In this document: one piece after another, positions 35,401 through 47,097 of the stretch
How the letters are laid out: each line of letters opens with the position of its first letter
Numbering within the stretch: position 1 is the first letter of the stretch
NCBI GenBank assembly: GCA_027596035.1
Contig: JADGJA010000011.1
Span: 1-64,000 of the forward strand
Length of the DNA: 64,000 nt
DNA from: Thoreauomyces humboldtii
Lineage: Eukaryota; Chytridiomycota; Chytridiomycetes; Spizellomycetales; Powellomycetaceae
Direction of reading: 5' to 3'
Position numbers and translations under genes: made by a program
The notes under the pieces: model-generated
Seen by the model: only the letters and a program-made list of their open reading frames with translations
Told to the model about the DNA's origin: nothing
Databases searched by the model: none

Positions 35401-35717
35401 TATATATTGCGATATGTTCATGCCAGAGTGAGTTGCTCTCATCGGATCATCGTTCCGAACAACGAGGTTGACGCAATCTTGTTCCCAGGATGGACGGTTA
35501 CACGGCAATTGTCAAGTTGAAGGAGCTTTTCAAAGCACACCCACAGATCACAAGGCTTCCCCGCTTTATTGCTCTCACTGCAAACGCCTCCAGCGAGGAC
35601 AGGCTGAAATGTTTGAGCCTTGGAATGTCCGCATACATGACGAAGCCGCTGACCATCCAGGAGCTCTATGATTCCCTTGTGGAGACTGGTCGACTCCTTG
35701 AGCCGGACCAAAGTTAG
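32409..35717 (+). CDS. Hybrid histidine kinase with GAF-like sensor and receiver
   Basis: Two-component phosphorelay sensor feeding a phosphotransfer protein and, in fungi, usually a MAP-kinase or stress pathway. Seven exons (32409-33011, 33053-33542, 33606-33940, 34068-34580, 34651-34913, 34981-35427, 35489-35717) give 959 residues. The N-terminal 200 residues contain a PAS-like segment. A GAF-like region has LRILGFWHRDKGYLED and a V-D-P-V-P-T-S loop. The kinase core has the H-box MNHLNHELRTPLNAVIG with the phosphorylated His, the N-box INLLANGYKFTDEG, the G1 box VQDTGPGVP and the G2 box GSGLGLSIA. The receiver has EDD near its start, the phospho-acceptor Asp in YCDMFMPEMDGY, and the conserved Lys in YMTKPL. 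No membrane span, so a soluble sensor. An in-frame ATG at 32553 is an alternative start. Confidence 0.93.
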
Positions 35718-36168
35718 CGCGGGAAGAGAGCAGGCGCCTGGGTTATAATCTTTACTGTAATTTGTATGATGATGGATAGGGATTGCGAGCAAGGAAGAGG
35801 AGGAACCGCTCTACGAGCCGCTGATGAACCTTCGCGCATGTTTGTTCACTCAGCGCTGCCAAAAACCCTGAACGCGTACCGGTACGGACTTCTGGGCAAG
35901 CACCGCCGTGTCAATCCGTTGCTCATAGAGCTCGTGCGTTCTCATGGATGCGGTTGCGAGGACAGTATTTTTGAAAATACTACCATGAAGCTTGGCCTCC
36001 GAACCATCACCTGAATGTGGCACGTAGGATGGTAATACTTGTAAAACTTGTATCGTCGACTGGAAGACGCTAAATCAAGGCCCATCCCGTGTCAATTCGT
36101 CTCGTTATTACCATTATTATTCTTGTTTCAAACGGTTCGTTACAGAGATAAATGCGGCCGGAAGCGAA
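35718..36168. other. Convergent intergenic gap, kinase / sacsin-like
   Basis: It should contain the 3' UTRs and terminators of both convergent genes. It is AT-richer than the flanking exons, with an imperfect inverted pair around TATTTTTGAAAATA (about 35967-35980). No gene is supported. Confidence 0.5.
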
Positions 36169-39100
36169 CTATTCTTCGATCCCTGCTCTGCGCAAGGTTC
36201 GGACGAGCTTGCCCATGTACAACTCAGCAAACGAACTCATCCAGTACTCGTGAGCGGAATCATGCTCACTGGAGTATACATAAGGTCTCGTCAGCGGCTA
36301 TTTGTGAGCGAAAACCTTCGGTTGACTTACCCGACAAAATTATGAGCCAACTCATGGCACCATGTGAAGAACCAGTAGTAGTAAGTGTCCGGATGATCTG
36401 TGCCAGGTGACACCGCCTGCTCGCGTGCAGGCTGATTCCATGCTCCGGGGAGCGCGAGTGGCTGGGTTTGACTCTGCCGAGCCTGTTTCCGCATACTCGC
36501 ATGCAGAGAGATGTAGAATCTCAGATTGAAAAAAAGGGTACGGCCTCGATTAAAGGCGATGGTCCCGCCATCGCGATCCCAGTATATGTGAATTGTCTGC
36601 ATTGAAGCTCCAAAAACATTGGCGAGCGCGAGGTGCATATTCACGAACCCCGCAACATCCATCCGATGTGTCTCTAACATTTCTTGTGTATCCTGCGCCG
36701 TAACTGCACGGTCCGTGTAGACTGGTATGCCCGCAACCGTGGCAGAGAGCACAAGATCGCTTGCGGCTGGAGCATTGCACTGCGATGTGTATGGAGTCGG
36801 AGCAGGAGGCGCTGATGGTGGTTGATCGGTTGCAATAGTAGCTTTAAAGGCGGACTCTCGGGTACCTCGTAAGGTCGAGACGGACTTCTCTAGGTGATTT
36901 CTCAGAGCCTCCGTGCTATGAGTAGAAAGATTGGCCGGTCCAGCATTTGCCGGATTGAAAGTAGGACTGCTGCTGCCTGAAAGTGTCTCTTGAGCTAGGT
37001 TCATGAGCCCCCCTAAGCCATCTCGAGCAATCCGGTCCTTGGCCTTTCCAAAAAGTCCCAGAACCCCATCGTTGGCGGATATTGGTGATCCGCTAGACGG
37101 TGTAATCGGCGCGAGCTGCTTATCGCTTTCGCGTCGTTTCGGATATGGCGCGTCCAGCATCTTAGCGGCCACGTCATCGACGCCCTGGCCTTGCGAGCTC
37201 GCTTCCGCCAGTTCCCGTTGCAAATGCTGCTGATCTGCATCGGGAAACAGTTGTCTGAGCATAGCAAGATCGGAAAGGCTGCCGACCGGGGATTTCGAAG
37301 GAACCAGTGGTGCGTTGGCTAATGTATCATTGGAACCAGGGGGTGGCAGTTGCTTCTCCGCGTGGACCTGCGCATTCCTGATTTTGTTATCCGAAAGTCT
37401 GAGGATACGATCCACCGGGAAACCTTTACGCCTCAGATTTTCAAGAGACGTCGACAGAAGAGTTGAAAGCAATAGACTATCTTTGAGACGGCAATTTCGT
37501 AGAACTACTTGCCCAATGGCTCGGGCAATGTCAAATGTGTCAAAATCCTTGACGACGAATAGCCAATTGGATCGCGTCCTGGAATCAAACCGTATGCAAG
37601 CGGTTGTAAGCTGCGTACTGGTGCGCTGTTGAAACTTGCGCACGACCTGAATCTCTGAAACCTGAACCACGTTGAGCTTCTCGAGGAGGGTCTCCGCGTT
37701 CGATCGCACCACATCTTTTCCACTGCGAATTGCCTGTCCATCGTAAAGCAGCAGCAGAGCTCTCTCACGAATAAGTTTCTGTAAGGCTTTCGATTCCGCG
37801 GTGACGATTTGGTTCCCTCGCGGCAGTTCTTCGGTCCTCACCATCGTTGCGAGCCATTTTGAGCCCAGTTGCTCATAGAACTGCTCGAGCAGCTCGTCTG
37901 GGGGTGCTCCCAGCGGCGCGAACAATTGGTTAACAGTGATATCGTCGATGAGGAAGATTTCATCCGCGCGCGCCAGCTTCACGTAGTGAACACCCTCTCG
38001 CGTCTCGTCTCCAGACTGATTGGAAGCTCCAACGCCGATCAGCCACGCTTTTGCCTGCATATCCCGCAATAGCGTCGAATCTCCCTTCAACTGCGCAAAA
38101 TTGGTTGCGACCGTGCGGAGCATGTCGAGATATTTCTCATGTCCGAGAGATTCGAGGTATGTTTCTGGGGTCGCCACCATTGAACGCGTGAGTTCTGCCG
38201 GCGTCGGTTCTTCACGCGTGCCGCAAGCTCGCAAAAACGGGTTTGCGGAAACCCCGAAGTCCACGTACGTAAAGTGCATTCCGTAAAGAGATTCAGTCGC
38301 CGTTCCAAAGTAGACGGAGCGCGGATCCATCCATGTCGTAGGTTGGCCTTCCGTGGGAACAAACTTTTTAGTCCCAAGAAGTGCCCAATGGGCGCCCGAG
38401 AACTCCGCGCTGCGTGTTTGCATGTATGAAAAGGTCGCGGGGGCTGCTGCATTGTCAGGGGGTACCTCCAACAACCGTTCAATCAAGGCGCTGGGCGTTG
38501 GATGGTCCCTCACGCCAAACTTGTCCTTCTCCGCAGTCCAGTCGGGATGTAAGATTGCGAATCCCATTACCGCAGCAGCTGGATCTGCACAGCATCCTGA
38601 AGGCACCGCGAGCGGTCCCGCGGTGGTGGGCAGGAATGGTGTGTTAATCTCTCGAGGGCGATATAGTGCAGCGTAGATAGTTTTGTAACGCTCAACAAAG
38701 ACTGACAAGACATCTTTCCGGACAGCTGGGCTTCCGGCAGCTGCCAGAGCAATAAGCTCATCTATTGGTATAAAATCACGGAGGCCCAGACGCTTCAAAA
38801 CCTCAGCTGTGAGAAGAATAGGGTTGATTTAAGTTTGGCGCACAACCAAGTGCTGCATGCTGGTTACCTTCGTTTGCAGTAGGCCTCCATTTGCCTTCCC
38901 ATCTCATCACAGGCAGACCGAGGTCCCGGAACTTCAACTTCGGATCTGGGGAGTACAGTGAATCCGCCCGAAATCGCTCACGGGAAGGCGCGACACCTGG
39001 TGCGGGTTCCTTTGGAAAGATGGCGGTCACGCGCAATCGCTCCGTCTCTTCTGGCTTGAGAGTGCAGGTACCCAGGTACTTAATAAGCTGCATATGATCC

Positions 39101-41638
39101 CAATTCAGCGTCTTGATCCTGCTGAAGACCAACTGGAGCTCCACGTGCTCCCGCACGCCGAGGAGCTTGAGAAACGACTCGGACACGGCTTTCTGATTTG
39201 CCAGGTGAACGATAGGCAGGTCGGGAAAAAGAGTCACTTTCGAAAAGTAACTGTCATCAGGCTTGAAAAGTCCCTGCGCCGTGGGAATGCATTTAACGGA
39301 TTTCAAAAGGCTGATGACGTCCTGTCGCGTCTTCAATCGCATCGACCCCACGTGCCTGGACAGTACTGCGAGCACTCTCTCCACAAAGCCTGAATCCGAG
39401 CTAAACGCTTCTTCGTGCACAACATATTCAGCCCAGATAGATAGAGGGAGTTCAGACCACGGAAACCTAAGGATGCCAATGGTCGGATCAGAAGATATCG
39501 TTGAGACTGTAATGACTAAGCACAAACCTAAGATGGCCTTCCAGGTCTTCCTTCTTGAAGTGATGACTGACAGTCTGTGGTAAGCATGAGTCCGGAATCG
39601 GCAGATCAGCCGGAACAAGGTGGCGGGGTGCGTGGAACTGAATGGAGCTCAGAGGTCTGACGGTAACCGGAGCAGCACCTTCGTTTCCAATAGAAGTCAC
39701 CGTCATAACCGCCGATCGTAAGAGTGTCTGAACATCGTTATCTGAAAAAGCGTGTGTGCGCGTGTATTGCAGCCACCACTGCATCAAACCCACGGTTTCC
39801 GTTTCTGTCAAGGGCCGGTCGCTCAACTCCTGCCAGACATCCGAGATACCAATTTTGCGCAAAAGGCCCTTGGCTTCCAAAGACTTCAGCATGTCACCGC
39901 ACTGCTCAATTATGACTGTCGGTACAACCGGGACATTCTTGATGAAGCCTGACATATTCTCGTCAGGAAGTCGTACGTAGGTTGCATCACGCACCCCTAG
40001 CGAGGACATGATGCTAAGAGGCTTGCTGCACCGAGATAGGAAATAAGTCCCTATAATTCGACTAACAAGAGTTGATGGCGTTGACGGCTTGAAATGAAAG
40101 GATGTCATCGTGTGCGCGGCTTTTTTGTAAAGCCAAGTAGACGCAGCGGGATCGTTCTGAGCCCCCATCGCAGAATATAAACGATCAATTTCGGATAGAT
40201 CATCCTCGAAGATCATTCTGGAGAGGAGTCCTCCCATCGAAAGGAGCTCTTGATTCCAAGTGTTCAAGGTTGGATCTACAAAGTCTATGCTCTCACGTTC
40301 GACGCTAACGTGAATGGATCAGAAAGCGCGCACGTGCTATGTTGTTCAGGAGCCATGCCTACGTTGGAATCAAATGAGCCATGAGATGAGGAGATCCGCC
40401 TGTCGTTTGCTGCGTAGGGAACCCGATGAAGATACGTCCCTGAGCAGAAGGGGCTGGTAGCAAGGCGTCGAACATGCTTGACTTCTCTCGAACAGCCGCT
40501 GAACTTTCGTATTCGTCGAAGTTTGAGCACATCATGTGCATTTCAGTGGTCGAGGGTGGCTTCTTTTTCGTTGTACGCTCCATGTCCCGCACCAGGCCAG
40601 TTGCCGCTTTCACGGCGAGCGATGCTGTAGCGATGCGCATGAAGGCAGAAAACTGCTGAAGATCCTTCGCGCCATCCACTTTGACCTCCACATCCAGTTG
40701 GATGGCTTTGACAGCAACAGTCTTCAAAGTGAAGATGTTGTTGGGGGACGTGAGGCTATAGAGGTTGTTCGCAAAGGACATGGGCCTCGGCTCTGCGGCC
40801 TTCTTAACGAAACTAAGTACCAGAACGTCGTCAACTAAGAGTTCGACCTTCTTGAGATTTGATGTAAAAGCCATGCTCGTCGCGAGGAAACGCCCGAATG
40901 TTTGCGTGTCGGGTAGATCGATGGGCTCTCGCAAATCGAGGAAAAAGGACGTCCATGGAGTCACACTGTCACCGGGAATAGATCCCCGTTTTGTATAGAG
41001 CATATCACCTTTCCAAAGAAAAGCCATAGAGTGTACTCCTGAGGTGACGAAAGGTTCCTCACAAATGCTGAATAGGCTGTAGAACCCGACGCCGAAAAAA
41101 CCGATCTAACAGCACTTGTTAACTGAGCAGGTCGACCATAGCTAGCTCCTTTGCATTTCTACCTTCTGTTCGTCGGGGTTTCCCTCTGCTATCTTTCTAA
41201 GTCTCGACCAGTCTTCATCGCTGAACGCCCGGCCATCGTTGCGATAGGTAGCCGATGTGAGGACGCGAGTGCTTCCTCCCTGCCAGAAGCTTCGCGACCG
41301 AGTTTCTGATTGAAACATGATTTGCACGCTCGTGGCTCCAGCATCGTTCGAGTTTTGCAAAAGCTCGCGAAACACGGTAAACTCTGCTGAGTATCTTGCA
41401 AGGATCTGAGGAAGGTCTAATAAGCATCGTTTCCCTAGCAGTGGAGAATAACAAGACGGCGGACCTTGTCAATAAGATGACGTTGATTGACCTAGGGTGA
41501 GTAAAATGGTGAGCATTCCATCTTGAGAAGTGGCAGATATATGAGAGTCCTATTGGCGACTAGTCTGACCTCGACTCTCTCCTCTACACTGGCATTCTGT
41601 ATTAGCGCGGCCTTCAACCCTTGCAGAGAGGTGGGCAT
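36169..41638 (-). CDS. Giant sacsin-like GHKL ATPase with C-terminal HExxH motif
   Basis: About 1700 residues from many exons between 41638 and 36169. The first exon is MPTSLQGLKAALIQ and leads into VNQRHLIDK, then ILARYSAEFTVFRELLQNSNDAGA. The last is the N-box of a GHKL (Hsp90-like) ATP-binding domain. FFGVGFYSLFSICEEP follows as a glycine box. This matches the N-terminal module of sacsin and a fungal family carrying a long domain of unknown function (DUF3684, from memory). The middle has no catalytic signature. The C-terminal exon pair reads WCHELAHNFVGEHDSAHEYW, a HExxH zinc-metallopeptidase-like motif with further His and Glu ligand candidates. The motif spans an intron, so it is not chance in one exon. 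A chaperone or protein-quality role is inferred from the family. Confidence 0.85.
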
Positions 41639-41766
41639 TATATGATGGTATGAGGAGCTGGGCGTAGAGAAGGAAGTCAGTCCTGAGGGGATGAAGAGAC
41701 AGTGGCCTTACACGTGTACGTACTTCCAAACCGAGGAAAAGTGAACGCATGAGAAGGCTGAGAACT

Positions 41767-41786
41767 GATGATGATGATGATGATGA
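41767..41786. repeat. GAT microsatellite
   Basis: Six to seven consecutive GAT triplets lie in the 250-base gap between the divergent sacsin-like gene and the gene at 41889. Simple-sequence repeat in promoter space. Confidence 0.85.
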
Positions 41787-41888
41787 ATTTATGTCCGACC
41801 ACACGGACGGTTTTCCGATGCTTGCTGCGTTCAGAACCGTTACAACTTCGCCTGCAGGCATTTCCGGGACACTTTTGAGACAACAAGA

Positions 41889-43473
41889 ATGAACCTGTGT
41901 CAGTCGGCGCAATCCCAGCATGAAGATACTCTGTTTTGTCTGTCGCCAGGAAGCTTTGCTGCGCAAGATAATGGTTTTTTCGCATTTCCCGAACCGGATT
42001 TGGCTGTCGCTGAACCGTGGAGCATGGACGCGATGGACTGGAAAAAGCAGGATTCTTTGAAGGATATTACGGACTACCAAACGGTTGAGGAGGGCGCCAA
42101 GATCCAGTTTGAGCTTTTCTGCGTAGGTGCCCCGATTAACAGTCAACGAAGGGTTCTGGTAAGACAAGCGGCAAGGCTCGGAATGCTGGAAGAAACTAAA
42201 ATGGTTTGGCAGGTACGGATGCGCCGACGCAAGCTCCATACTGAGGAAATCGAGAACGTCGCGTTCAAAAAGGGCCAAGAAGTCTTGAATCTGGGTCCCT
42301 ATGTTGTCGAAGACGTCAACTTGTATGGGCGCATCCAGTTGTCGCTCGAGGTGGTCGTCAGTTCGTTGAGCGGCGGGACCTGGAAGAATACTGAGTGTAA
42401 TATCGACATTATCTTGAAAAGTACAAAGTGCGAATGTCCTGACCGATATCTGTAGATTTTTGGGATATATATGTCCTACCAGGCGAATTGCCGCTAGACG
42501 TCGCTACTCAGAAGGTCCTCCTCGAAGCCACTGGGGTGGTTCCAACCATTCGTAGTCCCCCTGTCAGAATCCAAAGTCGTAAGACTTTACAGCGTAGCGT
42601 CGACAGAAAGCGTAAAAGATCGTCCAGCACCGATCCTGCGCCGGAATGTCCCTTGTCAGAGGAAAGGCCCGGGGCGCGGCTGTCAAAGCTCTGGGAAGAC
42701 CTGCATCGTGGCGAAGAGGAAAATGTCATCATCAAGACGTTCAAGGAAATCTACGAGGATTTGCCACTCGTGGAGAAGGAAAATCTATTGGGCTTGCCAT
42801 TGGGTAAGAAAGGAAGCACCACGGCTGCCCCGAACCGGATTTCTGACATAGAACAGACGAGAACGGCTCCACACTTCTACACAAGATGGCCAGTCATCCT
42901 CAACTAGGAACGTCGCGGAAGACGGTCATAAGGCTTTTACGAGTCTTTGCAGAAGAACACAAGCGCGACTTTTGCTATGCGCTCGGAGTTATGAACAATG
43001 GAAGATCGACCACTAGATTTCTGCCCTCACACAAGGACCCAAAGATCACTCGGTACTCCCAAAGACCTATGCACAACGCTGTGTATGCGGGTCTGGAATA
43101 CTTTTGGAAAACTGTGACGAGCGTGCTACCTCAAACGGACCTCAGAAAATTATTGATGACCGCCACTGGGACGAACTCCAACGTTCTGCACATCGCTGCG
43201 AAGTATGGAATTCCGGACGCATCCTGTGCTGAAGTACGCAGCTAATTTCCAACACTCAGGGTCCACAACGAAAAGTTTCTGGATTACATCCTGGCAGACC
43301 CAGCGCCGATAGACGAGGCGGATCTTTTAGAGCTCCTTACCGCCCAAGCCTTTCTTCAGGGTCAGCGCCTAACAGCCTCCGATATGGCGAAACACGCACA
43401 GGTTGCACAACGCCTGGATAACAGACGTTTAGAACTGGAGGCCAAGGCTGCCGAAAGCGCGAAATCGCAATGA
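41889..43473 (+). CDS. Unknown protein with ankyrin-like C-terminal repeats
   Basis: Four exons can be joined. The first is an N-terminal exon to about 42431. The next runs from about 42480 and ends in GLPL. A third follows an ACAG acceptor (about 42856) and begins DENGSTLLHKMASHP, running to IAAK at 43201. The last is 43260-43473. The result is roughly 480 residues. The N-terminal 180 residues are mixed alpha/beta with no recognised motif. A basic patch (RKRKRSSSTD) could be a nuclear signal. The C-terminal part has two ankyrin-like units, DENGSTLLHKMA and NVLHIAAKVHNEKFLDYIL, then a charged helix. Such a basic region plus ankyrins could suggest a transcription-related protein, but there is no APSES or zinc domain. 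I do not recognise a family. Confidence 0.6.
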
Positions 43474-43597
43474 AGGGCGGGTGGGGCAACTCTGGGTCGC
43501 TTTCCTGGGTTCCTTTTTTTTTGGAGAGGGGGGGTTTCGATTTTTGGGAATACAGCCGAGGATACAGCTACCAAATCCCTGCAGCCCGCACATAACC

Positions 43598-44412
43598 CTA
43601 ACGATCCTCGCACCACTCGTTCTCCTGGAGAGCAATATGTAAGGAAAACCGAAAACTAGACCCAGTGTTGAATACCGGCATACCTTCCGAATTTGTTCCT
43701 CCTCTTCCGGCGTGAAGTCATTCTGAATGTTGAAAGTCTGGAAAGCAATGCTAACATTAGCCAGTGCCGCTGATGCCCTAGAAATCGCAAAAAATGCTAT
43801 ACCTTGCGGATTTCCTCCACCGATTTGCCCTTGATCATGTTCGCAACGGTTTTGCACCCAAGGTCAAGCAAAGTCTTCATGTCGAGATAGTTGGCAGCAA
43901 GGATAAGCTCAAAAAGTGTTCCTTGGTCAACGTTCGTGAACTCACGGTCCCTGTGTGTGCATGCCCAGTGAGTAAAACAAGAATACGAACTTCTTTTGTG
44001 CGGCCCATATCCTTACCATTCATCGATGTCCTCCGATGAGCGCAGCTTCACCTCGTCCTCAGCGGGCTGGGGAGGGTCGTCCTTGTGGTGCGTCGCGTAT
44101 TCGATAACTTGAGAAGTCCGTTAACCCCACACTCAGCAAGCACCCAGCAGCACAAGCGGAAGATAGTTACCCTTCGCAAGAATGGGTCCTGAAACGTTGG
44201 GAAGAGGAATCGGTTGGTCGTCAGAGTCGCCAACGTCCTCGAGCTGCGGTTCATGGGAGATTTTTAGCACGTCTGTGCAATTGGCAGTTGCTAAGCTGCC
44301 ATGGAATTTACTGGGAGACAGAACCCACCATGTTCTTGATGAGAACGGACTGGCAAGCAATCTCCTTTGCGACTGAGACCTCCTGTCCATCAGATGAAGT
44401 AAGCTTGACCAT
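43598..44412 (-). CDS. SKP1: SKP1, SCF ubiquitin-ligase adaptor
   Basis: Links F-box proteins to cullin-1 in SCF E3 ligases; also a kinetochore subunit in yeast. Six exons (44412-44329, 44243-44171, 44107-44017, 43950-43803, 43737-43684, 43624-43598) give 158 residues, the usual size. The N-terminal BTB/POZ-like half begins [19 protein letters not shown] and continues with [10 protein letters not shown] and DIDEWDREF. The C-terminal half has [32 protein letters not shown] and [19 protein letters not shown], the F-box-binding helices and the invariant tail. The final exon codes only eight residues. It shares a 217-base divergent promoter with the FHA kinase. Confidence 0.98.
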
Positions 44413-44628
44413 TCTGTGCGAATTTGTAGGGTGTAGTTTGGGGGTGAGCAGTGCGGAATGGAAGATGGGGAGCCGAAGACTTCTGTGAAACGAGCTGTGG
44501 GACAGCGGTTCGGTCAGCAACTTTCCCACCTTCACGACGCTCAACCTGTCCTTCTGGCACATCTCCCAGCACCATTGCCTCAAGCATAAACAACGCCAAA
44601 ACGATACCCGACTCCTCAAGCTCTCATC

Positions 44629-46921
44629 ATGACAAATGAAGAGGCGCAACGAAAAGCATGGGGTTCTCTCGTCAATCTCAATGGCCCCGCCACTGTGATT
44701 GGTCAGTAGATGAGCACAGTCAATGACTTCCAGCAAACTCTGACGTTTCGCAGAGCTAGTAAACGACTCGTATACAATTGGCAGAGGCTTGTCATGCGAT
44801 ATCCGTGTTCAAGGCTGTCCAAGCTGCTCTAAGCGACACTTCTCGATTTTGAAGGTACCTTTAGCGGGAAGTACAAGCGCTGGATTGGGCAGCTCATGCT
44901 GCCAACGTTCATGAAAGATGGGGGACATGTACTGTGTAGATGATACCAGCGCGAACGGGACAGTCGTAGACGGTCAGCTGGTGCACAGTCGTAAGGTGGG
45001 CATTTCTTCGATTCAGTTCTCATGGAAGAGTTCTGAGATCGATACGTGATTCGCAGATGAGCTTAAGGCCTGCATCAGAAATTGAAATTCCAGACGATCG
45101 CTGTAAGCCTAAGACCAATCTGCTCACATTTCTATTCGGTCTGAACATCCATCGCTTGCTAGTCTTTCTCTTTTATGATTGTCCGGCAGACGATGTGCTA
45201 TCGCATATGACCAAAAAGGTATGGACTGGACCCTCTATGGCAACTTTGCGCGGACCTAACAGAGAATAAAGATCTTGCAGAAGCGCTTTTACCTTTTCGA
45301 ATCACAAGTGTTAGGGACTGGGTCTTTTGCATCTGGTCAGCTTCCGACGCAGGCATTTCCCTTGCCAACCTCTTCGCCAACAAAGCTTTTACCGTCAGTG
45401 GTTCTCGCTATGGATCTCGAGACGGGGGAGAGACTTGCCTGTAAAGTGATCGACCGGACTCAGGCTTCCGGTGCCCATCAGCGAAGTCCTTCCCAGAACG
45501 TCAAACGAGAGGTGGCTCCCCGCTCAATTGGACAGCTATGATGCCCGGTGCTCAACCTGGCCGTACTGTCCTTCCAGACGGCCATCTTGACGAGCGTCAG
45601 ACACCCGAACATTGTTCAAGTGCGCGCGATTGTTCAGACGGAGTCAACTGTGTACATTTTCCTGGCGCGCATCATGGGGGGTACGTCACAAATCTCGCGG
45701 GCTCCATTACGTATATGATTTCATCGCAAATCCGCTTGCAGGAGAACTCTTTTTTCGTATCAAAAAAAACGAAGTTCCTGAAGACGAGGCGGTTAGTACC
45801 ACTACTTGAAAGGTTTGAGATTTTCGCTTGGCTCAATGTCCGTGATAGAAGTTCATGTTTTACCAAATATTGCTCGCCGTAAACGTACGTCTGGGCCCCC
45901 GCTCTCGAAGTTCTGACCCTGACTCAATTCCACATTTGTGGCCAGTATTTGCATGAGCAAAACATTACACACCGGGACATAAAGGTATCATATCACCTCT
46001 TGGCTTCTCATTTCAGAGCCGTTTCCTCATCTCTTCCACAGCCGGAGAACCTTCTCTTGGACCGCGCCGAAAAATTCAGCCTGTGAGACGTCTTCGTTCC
46101 TTTCTAGCAACTGGATCATGCTTCTTTACCAAGTGATTTAAGCCTTCTCCTGTCGGATTTCGGCTTGGCTCGCATGTTGCAATCATCAATTGAGCGCATG
46201 CAGACAAAATGCGGCACGTTTACGTACCTGGCACGTACCGACGTGTTTGAATATCAGATCCTACTACTTGACGGGGCTGACATCTTCCCCGGCAGGCGCC
46301 AGAGGTCCTCGAAAACCATTCGAACGCTGGATATAACAAGTGCGTCGACTGCTGGTCGCTAGGTAAGTTGGAATGAAGCTGCGACTCCCTAACCTGCATC
46401 TCACATCTTCCACGATAGGAGTGGTACTTTTCACTATGTACGACAGATATGTGTCTACCATTGCAGATTGAGTTGTGTTCCTGATGCGTGTTTGGCTGGA
46501 TAGTCTCAGCGGCGACCTTCCCTTCGGATCAGACAGCGACCCTAGTCGCTTGGCGCAACGAGTTTGCTCCGTTGATCTTCATTTCACGAACCCAGTGTGG
46601 CGAAGCATCAGCTCCGACGGTGCCAACTCTTAGGCTTCAATTCGGCACCATCAGAACCTAACAGGCGATCTTCCTGTAGGAAAGGATATCATTCGGCGAT
46701 TGCTTCAGCGCAGTCCCGAAGACAGACTGACGGTACCTCAAGCTTTAGCACACCCGTGGATCTCCAAGCAGATTGGTACCTTGCGGAAGCTCTATGCGAA
46801 GGTTTGGGTGCTGCAAAGAAACTCATGCAGGTGCACGCAGGTTCTCGCCAAATCTACAGCTGGGCAGAGCGACCTCGGCAGTCAGGGACGTCCTATTACA
46901 ATTACTTTTGCTGAGTCCTAA
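44629..46921 (+). CDS. FHA-domain Ser/Thr kinase, Rad53/Cds1/CHK2 type
   Basis: Checkpoint effector kinase expected to act after DNA damage or replication stress. The gene is cut into about a dozen small exons by introns of roughly 50 to 70 bases, giving near 500-600 residues. The N-terminal FHA domain shows SYTIGRGLSCDIR, CSKRHFSI (phosphothreonine-binding Ser/Arg/His) and SANGTVVDG. The kinase domain follows: VLGTGSFASVVLAM (glycine loop), LACKVIDR (catalytic Lys), HEQNITHRDIKPENLLLD (catalytic loop), SDFGLAR (metal site), GTFTYLAPEVLE (activation segment end), WSLGVVLFTILSGDLPFG and DRLTVPQALAHPWI. Only one FHA is seen, as in Cds1/CHK2, while Rad53 has two. I see no convincing C-terminal localisation signal. 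All key catalytic residues are present. Confidence 0.92.
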
Positions 46922-47097
46922 CGTAGTTATGATAACATGTCAGATAGTTTTAGCATAGAATTTCGACCGAGCTTACACCCCTTTCGTGCAGTACACTCAT
47001 GATTCTATTCGTGAGGAATCCACAAATGAAGCAAGATGAAATTTACAGATAAAAGAAACATCAAAACACAGAAATGGAGCACCCTGCAAGAGTGTGC

